Shown: positions 43,101-53,811, counted from the stretch's first letter. The stretch is DNA of 64,000 nucleotides from Corallium rubrum (GCA_964035015.1 OZ036006.1:11573316-11637315), one strand, 5' to 3'. The notes: generated by a model not told the origin, from the letters alone. Numbers and translations are program-made.

Positions 43101-43423
43101 AGTCTCTGAAATGGCATTTCCTGCGTTTTGGGGGAAGATTTTACAGAATCTTAAACGTTATAAAGCCTTTACCGCCCACAACAATTTTTTTCAGCTCAGA
43201 GAAACATTTCATACTTCTGGTCTAATACTGGAGTACTTCATAAAAATGAGTTTTGAGCTATCACACAATCACGATTTTTCTTACGATTGTCACCCTGCAG
43301 TGATATGGAATTTTCAAAATGCTGTATCTTTCAAAATGCTGTATTTTCAAAATGCTGGCATCTAGAGGAAACAGTTTAGATATTAACTGATAAAGTTATC
43401 CAATATAAATGAAGTTAGTTTAA

Positions 43424-44092
43424 GGTGGCTCGACACAGTTTCTTGAAAAATGGAAAATACAAGTTTGAGAGTCCAAAACACATGCATGAACAATTCCAGA
43501 AAAGAATAAAACTAAATGTTATGCGTAATTAAACAGTCTGACAATCAAAAACTGTTACCAAATAAATACCAACAGTTGTTGCTATGGCAACAATGACGTC
43601 TCAAAATGGCTGCCAATTACCCGTCAAACTAATTTAATTCGAAAAAAACTTTGGTGACCCCCAATTTTTTTTTCTTTAAAACTTTTCTTAAAGTATGAGT
43701 AATCAATAGACCGATTTTAAAAAAATTCTGTAGAAGGAATAATTTTTTATTCGGACAAATCATGTTTGTTACTACAAACACTCTACAGAAATTTTTTAAA
43801 ATCGGCTTATTGATTACTCATACTTCCAGGAAAGTTTTAATGAAAAAAAAATTGGGGGTCACCAAAGTTTTTCTCGAATTAAATTAGTTTGAAAGGTAAT
43901 TGGCAACCATTTTGAAATGTCATTGTTGCCATAGCAACAACTGTTTCTATTTATTTGGTAACAGTTTTTGATTGTCAGACTGTTTAACTATGCATAACAT
44001 TTAGTTTTATTCTTTTTCCGAATTGCTTATGTACGTGTTTTGGACTCTCAAGCTTGTATTTTCCATTTTTCAAGAAACTGTATGGAGCCACC
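43424..44092. mobile_element. TTAA-flanked fold-back, GGTGGCTC ends (669 bp)
   Basis: Ends GGTGGCTCGACACAGTTTCT and the matching complement with flanks TTAA (43420-43423 and 44093-44096). Arms of about 300 bp include 'gttgctatggcaacaatgac' and its complement. Different termini from the AGTGCCTATG family. No coding. Confidence 0.82.
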
Positions 44093-44096
44093 TTAA

Positions 44097-44345
44097 GTAG
44101 TATATGTGGAGAAAAACGAAACGCAATCAATTTGCATGCGTCGACTCTTTGACTTCAAGTGCTGGGCAATACGCTCTCAAAAGTGACAATTACAAATTTT
44201 TGACTTCCTGATTAACGACGCTATAATCTAAGTATACAAAGCGAGTCTTGTGCAAACATCATTAATTCAAAGTACTTCAAACAAAAGAAAATGCTGTCAT
44301 CTAATTGTTGTAAGACCTTACCTAATTAACTAACGTCACAGACTG
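44097..44345. repeat. Direct duplicate of 44745-44992
   Basis: Both contain 'gagaaaaacgaaacgca', 'cgactctttgacttcaagtg' and 'aaaatgctgtcatctaattg' in the same order with small indels. Confidence 0.85.
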
Positions 44346-44349
44346 ACTA

Positions 44350-44744
44350 ATATATAGGGTTGTCCAGTATAAATAAAGTTAGTTTAGTTTAGTTTACTCC
44401 AACTTCCTCCTGTAGACTGAAGTAACACTATAGACCAATGAGGAATGGTCCTTATTACTGGACCTCCATAGCGAAAACAGTTTAGAAATGACTGATAGGG
44501 TTATCCAGTATAAATAAAGTTAGTTTAGTTTACTCCAACTTCCTCCTGTAGACTGAAGTAACACTATAGACCAATGAGGAATGGTCCTTATTACTGGACC
44601 TCCATAGCGAAAACAGTTTAGAAATGACTGATAGAGTTATCCAGTATAAATAAAGTTAGTTTAGTTTACTCCTGTAGCAACACTAAACAAATGAGGAATG
44701 GCCCTTTATGGACATCTAGAGGAAACAGTTTAAGTAATGAAGTT
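44350..44744. repeat. Tandem repeat, about 140-bp unit
   Basis: The block starting 'ccagtataaataaagttag' and ending 'gcgaaaacagtttagaaatg' is present twice in full (about 44365 and 44508) and once shortened (about 44641). A diverged precursor lies at 43370-43420. Confidence 0.85.
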
Positions 44745-44992
44745 AGTTTAAGTAGTACATGAGGAGAAAAACGAAACGCATTCAATCAACCTGCTTCGAC
44801 TCTTTGACTTCAAGTGCTGGGCAATGCGCTCTCAAAAAGTAACAATTACAAATTTTTGACTTTCCTGATTAACGACGCTATAATCTAAGTATACAAAACG
44901 GATCTTGCGCAAAACATCATTACTTCCAACAAGAGAAAATGCTGTCATCTAATTGGTATAAGACCTTGCCTAATTAACTAACGGCACATGCT
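44745..44992. repeat. Direct duplicate of 44097-44345
   Basis: Second copy, separated from the first by the 140-bp tandem repeats. Confidence 0.85.
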
Positions 44993-45660
44993 GGCTATAG
45001 ACATGATGAAACTCCTTCGAGCGACTGAATTTATGTAGAATGCTTCACTAAAAGCAGTCAAAATATTCAAGAATGACAATCCTGTGATCCGCGCTATCTT
45101 GTTGAAAGAGAGGTGCATGGAGCCGTCCCAATGTTCCCACTGATCTCTAAAAGAACTGACTGGATCGACTAACTCATTGCTCACAGGGTCAGAAAATGAA
45201 GCTCGTAAAATTTCGAATCCCCTTGCTAATGGTATCGATCAAGCAATTGTGCATGTATATAGGTAGATCAATACGAAGATGAGAAATTTGGAACACAATG
45301 TTGTTTTTGGTTGTAAAAGAAAAAAAAATAATAGAAAAAATACGAGAACACACTCAAACTGAAAAACTTAGACAGTGTTCTACACTTGGTGGTCTGTATC
45401 TACATGCAAAGTTTCAAATGATTATGATATTTAATTCCAAATATATGTCCAACTTCAAGCCTTGATGCAATGTTGTTGGCCTGCATAGACGTCATCACTA
45501 CTCATTTGCATATTACAAAAAATAACCCAAATAAATCAAGAACGAAAAGCAATATTGAAAAAAAAAGGTCAATGCTGTCGTTCATAATTTTTAACGACTT
45601 TTCGAAAAGCAACAGACTTTCTTTGTATGTACAGTATGTGTATGTATATGTAAACTTTAT
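44993..45660. other. Unassigned; one weak minus-strand frame
   Basis: A 68-codon minus frame (44978-45184) contains QWEHWDGSMHLSFNKIARI and is preceded on that strand by 'ttcttttag', an acceptor-like sequence, so it could be a terminal exon. I recognise no family and do not call it. Confidence 0.3.
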
Positions 45661-45664
45661 TTAA

Positions 45665-46142
45665 AGTGTATATGAAACTAAAATTAAGTTTGTCTTATTT
45701 GAAAGAACTCTTAAAATAATGGAAAATATCAATTTACAGCTTTTTCATATTTTACTTAGTTCTTGAGATATTAAGACTTATGTGGTATTCAAATGAGATA
45801 ACTTATGGTTCGTTTTTTCACTAATTAACATATTCGAAAATCGCGAATATTTTTAAGATTATTGAACAAAATCACTTCAAACTTTGCATATTGCTGCAGT
45901 TCATGCAACTAAACATGAACAACAAGTTAGAAGTGATTTTGATCAATAATCTTAAAAATATTCACGATTTTCGAATATGTTAATTAGAAGAAAACGAACC
46001 ATAAGTTATCTCATTTGAATATCACATAAGTCTAAATATCTCAAGAACTAAGTAAAATATGAAAAAGCTGTAAATTGATATTCCCCATTATTTTAAGAGT
46101 TCTTTCAAATAAGACAAACTTAATTTTCGTTTCACATACACT
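45665..46142. mobile_element. TTAA-flanked fold-back, member 2 (478 bp)
   Basis: Ends AGTGTATATGAAAC and complement with TTAA on both sides (45661, 46143). Arms of about 215 bp are strongly paired ('aagtttgtcttatttgaaag', 'tcgcgaatatttttaagatt'), leaving a loop of about 45 bp. Confidence 0.87.
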
Positions 46143-46174
46143 TTAAGTGTCAAACGTACTTAGCTCACATAACT

Positions 46175-46375
46175 AATTGCATGGGGACGCTGTTCGTCTC
46201 ACAGAAAAGGCGAATCGGAGAACCCGGAGAAAAATTCTCGAGGCACAGGAGAGAACAAACAACTCTACTCACATGAAGTTATAAGGTTGTCGCCCATCCA
46301 AACACTATAACACTGTCTGATCGGGCTCAACTTCGTTGGTGAAAGGCAGACCGCTAACAGCGCGTGCAAAGTGCA
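46175..46375. other. Possible SINE-like sequence
   Basis: 'ggagaacccggagaaaaatt' through 'gcccatccaaacactataac' and 'tcgggctcaacttcgttgg' is reminiscent of animal SINEs whose parts resemble the 3' half of 5S rRNA on the opposite strand ('cccatccaagtac'). Resemblance is weak and unverified. Confidence 0.25.
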
Positions 46376-47510
46376 ATTAATTTGTTGTTTTGTTCGAATA
46401 CTTTGAGCCAAAGCGACACTCAACACCTGTTTTTTTCAGGTCACCGCTTTGTTCTTTAAAAACTTATAATTGTTTTTGTTGTCAATACCTTTTAAATGAA
46501 ATTTACCTTGTCATTCTCAAGATGCTCATTTGTATTGCTGTAGACGCCTTTTCAAACAGACCTTTCACTAATAATTAGATGAACTGAAATTGTTTTGCCC
46601 AAACCAGAATCCAAGCCAGCTGTTGACGAACTAAAGCAGAAACAGAAGAGAGAAAACAGTAAGGACGTGCCCTCCTAATATGAACGGCCAATAAATTCCG
46701 GACGCGGCCAGGTGTAGAATCCGACATAACGCTACTCTGCTGGCTTAAAGGTTCTTGAACGAGTTGTCCAATTGGCTATAGTAACGGCCAATCATATTGT
46801 TAATTATGAATTCGTTTTCATGCTCGTTTCCGACAACAGTTGTAGGGTTCTTGTTTGGCTTAGGCCTATAATATAGGTGAGCGACACTCTTTCTACATAA
46901 TGCCACTCCAAACTGTTCTGGACTAATGCATGTACTTGGCTTTGTATAACTTAACTGTTTCCCCCTTGTAATTAGGTACAGCATAACCAAGCTAGGACGA
47001 CGATGGCAATCTAAACTTCAGTACGTAGTATTGAATACTTAAAGCATGTTTTTCGAAATCCAAAAGCTTTAGAGTTCTAAAAGTATATATTTTATCGCAT
47101 AGTTTGGAGTCAGACTACACTAACAGGTTTTGCCGTTTCACAAGTTAACGTTAGTTAATGTTAAAGCCTGGCTCTCACATGTCGCCGATCGTCGCCGACC
47201 CATGATTTAGATGCATGTTAAGTAAAAGAATAAAAGCACTACTTTTCTGCATTGTTTAACTAATGTTAGTTAACGTTAGTTATTGTTAACTAATGTTAGT
47301 TAACGTTAGTTACGCTAGTTAATGCGTGTAGATCAAGAATAGGCTCGACATTTTAGCATCATACTACGAATGTTCATATTTACTTTTTCTCAATATGTTC
47401 CTCAACTACCAAATGCACTTAAATAGTAAACAAACTTTATATAAACAATAATGCTTAATTAGGTTTGAAGTGGTGTGCCGAAAAGAAAATGATGTTTGAA
47501 TTTGTGCTAA
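46376..47510. other. Non-coding; GTTAACTAA-rich stretch inside
   Basis: No gene seen. Between 47140 and 47330 the string 'aactaacgttagtta' and variants ('gttaactaatgttag') recur about eight times, flanking a 'tgtcgccgatcgtcgccgac' block. Confidence 0.5.
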
Positions 47511-47672
47511 AAGACACTTCCCAAATTTGCTTCAGTAAGCATGCACGAACAACGGGTTGAAATCGAGGTTGGGTATGAAAAATAACAGTAAATGCATTAC
47601 GATCTCATTGCCAACCTCGACTTGGAGCCATTGTTTCGTGAGCATTGAAGCGAATTGGGAAGTGTCTACGTA
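47511..47672. mobile_element. MITE with AGACACTTCCCAA ends
   Basis: 'agacacttcccaaatttgct' and the complementary 'agcgaattgggaagtgtct' end a 160-bp fold-back; 'aaatcgaggttgg' and 'ccaacctcga' continue the stem. Confidence 0.8.
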
Positions 47673-48183
47673 GCATCAAATAATAGTGTAAACATCTATG
47701 TATATTCGTTTGTCTTTTTTTCCCGAACCGTAGCTGTCGATGCAATCAAAACATGAAATTCGAAACACGCGTTGTTGGGCCATAACCGCATTCTGTTCGC
47801 CCATCTTTTGTTTAGGAAAGCAAAACAAGGCCACACAAAATTGTCAGTTAATATATTGGATTATTGAGACAGGAATTATGAAGAGTATCGCAATTTAAAC
47901 TCGATCGCAATGGAAAAAATATCTGATTGATATACATCTGCATGTTTTTGAGTGAGAATCTGACTTGTTACTAACAACATGATTTACTTTCACTTTTAAC
48001 CTTTCCAGTACCAAGCACGTACTTTAGTATTTTACGCCAGAGTATTTTACTCTGGCTAACGCCAGACGATTTTACTCGTCATTGGTACTCTAAGGGTTAA
48101 CCTATCTCTCTGGCCAATTTCAGGATCCCAGCTGGAACATAAACGACTTTGTACATGACTAACTGTACTCAGCACTACCCTAA
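47673..48183. other. No gene recognised
   Basis: Contains a short mirrored block around 'agtaccaagcacgtac' and 'attggtactctaaggg' (48007-48096); otherwise unassigned. Confidence 0.4.
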
Positions 48184-49314
48184 CACCTGTATTCTAAAAG
48201 CTCACTCACACTCAATAAGTGCAACTCGACACTCAATGAGTCTCCACTCACCCTCACTAATTACGTATAAGACTACACTCACTCTCAGAGAGTGATACTC
48301 AGTGAGGGTCAGAGTGGAGACTCATTGAGTGTTGAGTTGCACTTATTGAGTGTGAGGGGCCACTCATTGAGTGTGAGTGTGAGTGTGAGTGTGAGTGTGA
48401 GTGTGAGTGTGAGTGTGAGTGTGAGTGTGAGTGTGAGTGTGAGTGTGAGTGTGAGTGTGAGTGTGAGTGTGAGTGTGAGTGTGAGTGTGAGTGTGAGTGT
48501 GAGTGTGAGTGTGAGTGTGAGTGTGAGTGTGAGTGTGAGTGTGAGTGTGAGTGTGAGTGTGAGTGTGAGTGTGAGTGTGAGTGTGAGTGTGAGTGTGAGT
48601 GTGAGTGTGAGTGTGAGTGTGAGTGTGAGTGTGAGTGTGAGTGTGAGTGTGAGTGTGAGTGTGAGTGTGAGTGTGAGTGTGAGTGTGAGTGTGAGTGTGA
48701 GTGTGAGTGTGAGTGTGAGTGTGAGTGTGAGTGTGAGTGTGAGTGTGAGTGTGAGTGTGAGTGTGAGTGTGAGTGTGAGTGTGAGTGTGAGTGTGAGTGT
48801 GAGTGTGAGTGTGAGTGTGAGTGTGAGTGTGAGTGTGAGTGAGTGTGAGTGTGAGTGTGAGTGTGAGTGTGAGTGTGAGTGTGAGTGTGAGTGTGAGTGT
48901 GAGTGTGAGTGTGAGTGTGAGTGTGAGTGTGAGTGTGAGTGTGAGTGTGAGTGTGAGTGTGAGTGTGAGTGTGAGTGTGAGTGTGAGTGTGAGTGTGAGT
49001 GTGAGTGTGAGTGTGAGTGTGAGTGTGAGTGTGAGTGTGAGTGTGAGTGTGAGTGTGAGTGTGAGTGTGAGTGTGAGTGTGAGTGTGAGTGTGAGTGTGA
49101 GTGTGAGTGTGAGTGTGAGTGTGAGTGTGAGTGTGAGTGTGAGTGTGAGTGTGAGTGTGAGTGTGAGTGTGAGTGTGAGTGTGAGTGTGAGTGTGAGTGT
49201 GAGTGTGAGTGTGAGTGTGAGTGTGAGTGTGAGTGTGAGTGTGAGTGTGAGTGTGAGTGTGAGTGTGAGTGTGAGTGTGAGTGTGAGTGTGAGTGAGTTT
49301 TTAGAATACAGGTG
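48184..49314. mobile_element. Inverted-repeat element with internal hexanucleotide expansion
   Basis: Ends 'acacctgtattctaaaa' (48184) and the complement 'ttttagaatacaggtgt' (49298-49314). Near the left end a 165-bp palindrome pairs 'caataagtgcaactcgacac' with 'gtgttgagttgcacttattg'. From about 48366 to 49296 the element is (GTGAGT)n, interrupted once near 48840 by a four-base unit that shifts the phase. Both strands are open through the array (Ser-Val, Glu-Cys, Leu-Thr or His-Thr dipeptides), which is a repeat artefact. Confidence 0.9.
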
Positions 49315-49714
49315 TAAGTATTCTTTTTTCATTTTTGCCTTCTTTAGTCAACATATGGTTTTATGTTTGTTTTCGGTTTTGCAAAACAAATTTAGTTCAA
49401 CTAATTATTGTTGAAAGGGCTCTTTAAAGGAAGCGCCCACCTAAATGCAAATTGAACATCTTGAGAGCAAGGGAAGTTCGATATCATACACGAGAAGGAG
49501 TGTTTGATCTGATATCAAACATGGAGAAGTGTTTTGAAAAACCGAGGTTTTTTTAACACACTTTCAATATATATAGCTTCTCAAATGAATCAGTATTTTA
49601 AGAGAAATTTCAGGTAAAAGTTGGCTTAATTTATGCAAGTGTTTGATCACATATCCAAACTCCACTAATTTCCTTTGTTTTCACCTTATAAATTATTAAT
49701 AAGTTTGACAACAC

Positions 49715-49723
49715 TATATAAAA
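49715..49723 (+). promoter_or_regulatory. TATA box of the peptide gene
   Basis: TATATAAAA lies 92 bp before the ATG, with a GC-rich 'gccggcg' next to it. A start of transcription about 30 bp downstream would give a 5' UTR of about 60 bases. Confidence 0.6.
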
Positions 49724-49806
49724 AGCCGGCGTGCATCATTTGAGATCACATTCAACAGCACTTGGAGTCAAGTTGAGTATCGTTCGACCTTTTGCTGGTG
49801 ATCAAA

Positions 49807-50172
49807 ATGTTCAAGGTAACATTTCTGTCCGTTATGGTCCTGTTGGTTGCAATTCACGCTCTGCAGTCCACGGCTTCGTCACTGGCGTTCCGCAAGGCTC
49901 TGGATGATGATGGCGACGAACATGGCTTGCTGAAACGTTTGCTGATGAAAACTCGACGCGAATTGGCTAAAGAACGCGATGAAAGTGTCTCGAGAAACGA
50001 ATACAAGTTTCTGAAGGAAGACCCGGATGACTACTTGTCGAAAAATGGGGAGAAGAATGATGACGACAAAGAAACGAGATATATTGTATGTCGTCCACCT
50101 TTACGAAGATCTGGCATGGGTTGTGAGAATCCTAAAAAGAAAACCACGCCTAAGCCTAAGCCTAAGCAATAG
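49807..50172 (+). CDS. Small secreted peptide precursor, unknown family
   Basis: 121 codons from the ATG at 49807 (MFKVTFLSVMVLLVAIHALQ). A clear signal peptide of about 23-25 residues ends near STASS. Then an acidic, charged pro-region (LDDDGDEHGLLKR; LAKERDE; SKNGEKNDDDKE) with basic processing sites at KR, RR and TR, followed by a cationic end with two cysteines ten residues apart (C-RPPLRRSGMG-C) and a Lys/Pro/Thr tail (KKKTTPKPKPKQ). This plan, an acidic propiece and a basic Pro-rich one-disulfide product, fits a secreted antimicrobial or signalling peptide; I do not recognise the family and assign no activity. TATA box upstream, AATAAA 105 bp after the stop, and a broken paralogue 650 bp downstream support a real gene. 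Confidence 0.75.
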   Translation: MFKVTFLSVMVLLVAIHALQSTASSLAFRKALDDDGDEHGLLKRLLMKTRRELAKERDESVSRNEYKFLKEDPDDYLSKNGEKNDDDKETRYIVCRPPLRRSGMGCENPKKKTTPKPKPKQ

Positions 50173-50276
50173 CTGTACTTCCTTATACTGCCAAGTACTT
50201 TCCTTTCCATGCGACGTATCGCAGGTTTTTAGAAGAGGATTTTGTGATTAGACTAGAGTAAACAGAAAAGGGTTAA

Positions 50277-50282
50277 AATAAA
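50277..50282 (+). promoter_or_regulatory. Polyadenylation signal of the peptide gene
   Basis: AATAAA, followed within 30 bases by a T-rich stretch ('tttgttttcttttttt'). Confidence 0.6.
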
Positions 50283-50509
50283 CGCATTCCTAACAACAAA
50301 TCGACTTTGTTTTCTTTTTTTACCATAGGTTTGATCTATTAACTTAAACGCGTGCAGTATTTTGTGAGTTTATTTTCCATATAAACATCCCGGTTCAATA
50401 TAAATAATAAAAATAAATACGATTAAACTTCTAACCCTAATGTCATAAACCCTAGCCTAATTGTCGCAATAATGTGTTGTTTTAAACTGCCTTTTTTGTT
50501 TGAAAAATC

Positions 50510-50590
50510 GCTTAAAATTAACATCTAAAGTAACATCTTTTGGAATTTTCGTTACCTTTCCTTTTTGCGAGTCTCGGATATGACATTTCC
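50510..50590. repeat. Fragment of the AGTGCCTATG fold-back family
   Basis: 'agtaacatcttttggaattt' with 'tcgttacctttcctt' matches the inner part of the left arm at 62265-62300 and the right arm at 59745-59790. Confidence 0.5.
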
Positions 50591-50614
50591 TGCATTTTTT
50601 TATTTTTTTTATTT

Positions 50615-50775
50615 TTTTGGGGTAGGAGGTGGGTGGGGTGTGGGGGTGTGTGGGGTGTGTGGGGGGGTGGTGGGGGTGGGTGGGTGGGGAGTGGTGGGGG
50701 CGGGGGGGGCGGTGTGTGTGTGTGTGGGGGGGGGGTGGTGGTGGTGGGGTGGTGGGTGGTGAGTGGTGGGGGGCG
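50615..50775 (+). repeat. G-rich low-complexity tract
   Basis: About 155 bp almost without C or A on the plus strand: runs of G3-G10 separated by single or double T, many with the spacing of G-quadruplexes. Lies between the peptide gene and its relic. Confidence 0.85.
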
Positions 50776-50794
50776 ATATAGAAATCCGAAGGTT

Positions 50795-51358
50795 ATGTAT
50801 CGTTCGACACTTTGTTGCTAATAAAATGTTCAAGGTTTCAGCGACAAACATGGCTAAAGAACGTGATGAAAGTGTCTCGAAAAACAAAGTGATAATTCAA
50901 ATACGAGACGGAGGACTTTACCTGGATTTCAAAGTCCGAGTGCCTATTGAAAATGCGAGCCGAAGGCAAGCATTTTTAATGCACGAGGGCTTTGAAATCC
51001 CGGTAAAGCCCGACGTCGAGTGTTTGAACTAACTTCTCAAACATAGTAATTTACATATTTTCAAAGTCCTAGGACTTTGAAAATATTTCAAAACGTCATC
51101 ATGTGATCAGCTAGATGGATCTTCCTCCGGTTTCAAAACACTAAATAAACATTACTTTCTTTTGTTTTTGGTTCATGAATTGTTAATGAGTTTGAGGATA
51201 CAAGTTTCAAGATGACTATATACTTGTCGAAAAACGGAGAGAAGAATGATGACGACAAAGAAAAGAGAGTTGGTAGATGTCCTCCAAAATATCCTAAATC
51301 AAATGGCTTGAAATGATATACGATTGCGGATGAGGATTGCAAACCGGTTAAAAAGTGA
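50795..51358 (+). pseudogene. Broken paralogue of the peptide precursor
   Basis: 'gtatcgttcgaca' and 'aaaatgttcaaggt' match the 5' UTR and start of the gene at 49807, but the signal-peptide region is deleted and the match jumps to LAKERDESVSKN. A fold-back of about 235 bp (from about 50890, with 'ggactttacctggatttcaa') then interrupts. Homology resumes at about 51210 as YLSKNGEKNDDDKEKR, followed by a changed mature part, VGRCPPKYPKSNGLK, a stop (TGA), and in the same frame YTIADEDCKPVKK. The retained C...C spacing and KR site show that the precursor plan is shared while the mature sequence diverged. Confidence 0.7.
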
Positions 51359-51474
51359 CGTTTACAACATTTTGACACTGCCTTGTAATTCTTTAAAAAT
51401 AATACTTCTTTTAGAAATAGAATTGCAGTAAAAAAACGCTCATCCTAAATAGATTCTATTTTTTTTACGCTTGA

Positions 51475-51576
51475 AATTAGATTATGAGCTCGAAATTTCT
51501 ATGAGTGAATAGTTGACGAGAGCGGAGCTCGAGTCAACTATCATCTCATAGAAATTGAGAGCGAATAATCTAATTG
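51475..51576. mobile_element. Palindromic MITE (CTATGAG family)
   Basis: 'aattagattatgagctc' and 'aatttctatgag' are mirrored by 'ctcatagaaatt' and 'gcgaataatctaatt'; the tip lies in 'gacgagagcggagctcgagtc'. Related in layout to 61488-61591. Confidence 0.78.
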
Positions 51577-51852
51577 CTTTAGTAGAAACTAACTTGTGTA
51601 CCTTAGTTCTTCCAAATTATTTCAAAAAACGAAGCAAACCATTGTTTCTGTGCGAAAACCAAGGCAAAACAATCTTTCACTCCTCGTGTCCTCCATGTTG
51701 TTTTACTGCATGGCCGCGCGAGTACTGGTACTCAATTTACTACTCGCTATCTATTGACGAATAGATATCGAGTAGAGTAGCCAATCAGATTGCAGCATTT
51801 GCAATAGAATACTAGTAAGTTTCTACTAAATAAGCAACTTAATACAAAATAT

Positions 51853-51854
51853 GA

Positions 51855-51930
<76 letters not shown>
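51853..51930. repeat. (AT)n microsatellite
   Basis: About 78 bp of pure AT, at the left border of composite repeat copy B. The translated ORF of alternating Tyr-Ile is an artefact. Confidence 0.95.
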
Positions 51931-51931
<1 letters not shown>

Positions 51932-52021
51932 TGAGTTTTGGCTCACGAAATGTCAGAGAGTGCTCAATACCATATAGATAGAGCAACATATGAAGCATGA
52001 AGTACAGTTACCTTAAAGTCT

Positions 52022-52062
52022 TCGCTACAAGAGGTTTCACCCTAAACGGGATCATCAGGCGA
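52022..52062 (-). ncRNA. Hammerhead-like fold, copy B left arm, one helix III change
   Basis: As 4370-4410 but helix III reads ACC/UGU, losing one C-G pair, which should weaken or abolish the fold. Confidence 0.5.
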
Positions 52063-52100
52063 CTGAAAAATATCCAGGATTTTCAGTCGCCTGATGATCC

Positions 52101-53811
52101 AACCTCGTACCCAGGGTTTTCTCTCTAGCGAGAGAAAGACCCTGGTAGGAGCTGCTGACGATTTGCTGACGTTGCACCGAACAAAAAATTTAATACGGGA
52201 GGGGGGGTTCTTTGTGTGCAATGTCAATAATTACTTATTTAAAAATGGAGACATCAATTGAAGATTACTCATATTGGAGATTTCATGCCTAAAACATTGT
52301 CGTCGATTTATCGCTTTGGAATATTAAAGCAGGTTAGTTTTCGCACTTTGTTTTTTTTACAGTGGCAGGTCGATATCAAACAGTTTGAAGTTTGGGATCT
52401 TCATTTGGTACCAAAAAACTTAAGTTATTTGCCATTTTTTGCATGCTTGGCCAAACGGAAAAGATTTTCTGACTGAAATGATTGATTGAATTGTCTTCAA
52501 AAACTCATTAATAATTCATGAGGAAAACACAAAAGAAAATCATGACCGTATCGTATCTTTATATGTGATAAAGATTTCTCTTGATTTACATAAACTTTAG
52601 CTTTGATTTTCTCGGCTTGGACAAGGTTATTTTTCAAACTAACTCCGCCAATCAACTACCAAGTGGTTCGTTTTTGAAGCCGTATAATAAACCCGCAGTT
52701 CGTGTTTTATCAGATATAAAAACACTCGGCTTCGCCTGTGTCTTTATATCTGATAAAACACTCCTGCTCGTTTATTATACAGTACTAAAATAATTACTAG
52801 GCTATGACTTGTGGTTTTATTTACTTTTTTGTTGTATCATGCAAGGTCGTTCAAAATGTCTCTAGGCTAGCTTGTTGAAGTTTACTGTGAAACAAGATTC
52901 TCAGGTAAAAAGTGTTGGCTGTTGAGTATACAGCACAAGATTGTTTACTTTTATATTATGGTTAAAACACAAGTTAGCTTATATAAAGAAGTTAAGTTTT
53001 GTCGAAGAAGTATGCAGAAGAGTTTTTCAGTTCTGTTTTAATAAGCGTTTGTACGCTTCGTTTCAATAACATTTCTTACAAAATTCAAATATGCTTAAGC
53101 CTCAAACGCCAAGATATAGTTACGCAGCAAAACCAACTGCTGTTTTGTATAATTTTAATGATATCTGCGATTCAAGAAGGGGAGAGCCTGAAACATGAAT
53201 TAACTAATAAACAGATAGTTTATATTGTGAGTTTCAGAAGTTTTTCATTTTGATGAGTTGCTGTCGATTATTGTCGGAAAGAATAGTGGGTTTTATTTTT
53301 GTCAAAATCGGTCGTAAAAACATATAAAAACATCAATAATTTAACAAATTAAAAGCTGGTTACCACTCAGGATATATTTCATCTGACAGGAACGGATAGA
53401 AAAGTTTTTATTGTCTTAAAATCATTAGTTCCGTACGCAAGCTCATAAGAAACTTTCCTGTCCTGTTCCTGCACTGAGAAAAGTTTTCCCGAGTGAAAAC
53501 CAAAATCTTTTTCAAATGCCCTTGAGGAGTGGAAGTATAAGCTGTATCTTTTAACTCTAGTAAAAGTGGCTTGGCTTTCAGAAATAACATAATATGTTTT
53601 TACATTCAATGAGAAATATTGCGAGTGATAATATTTATAATAAAAGCAGGAAAATTATAACGCTGACGCTAGCCGACTCGGAACACAATATTATACTTTG
53701 CCTCCCCTCTCAGAAAAAAAAATTGTTACCACCCAGAATCTGGGTAGTGGCGTCAGCAGCTCCTACCAGGGTCTTTCTCTCGCTAGAGAGAAAACCCTGG
53801 GTACGAGGTTG
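52101..53811. mobile_element. Non-autonomous DNA transposon, 60-bp inverted repeats (MULE-like?)
   Basis: Termini AACCTCGTACCCAGGG (52101) and the exact complement (to 53810) pair perfectly over 60 bp, to 'gctgctgacg'. They are flanked by direct 10-bp copies of CTGATGATCC (52091-52100; 53812-53821). Copy A provides the empty site. A 9-11-bp duplication with long inverted repeats suggests the MULE superfamily, but no transposase remains inside. Internally there is another palindrome (52682-52785). Confidence 0.88.
52682..52785. repeat. Palindrome nested in the 1.7-kb element
   Basis: 'gtataataaac' and 'tgttttatcagatataaa' are mirrored by 'tttatatctgataaaaca' and 'gtttattatac'; the tip is 'ctcggcttcgcctg'. 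Confidence 0.8.

Noticed and set aside
44978..45184. 68-codon minus-strand frame with an acceptor-like site
   Set aside because: Composition is protein-like but no family or partner exon is recognisable.
46175..46375. 5S-related SINE
   Set aside because: Similarity is limited to a few short words; kept only as a weak note.
48292..49414. Open frames of up to 334 codons on both strands
   Set aside because: They are translations of the (GTGAGT)n array (Ser-Val, Glu-Cys, Leu-Thr, His-Thr dipeptides), not proteins.
51747..51998. Minus-strand frame with long Tyr-Ile repeat
   Set aside because: Translation of the (AT)n microsatellite.
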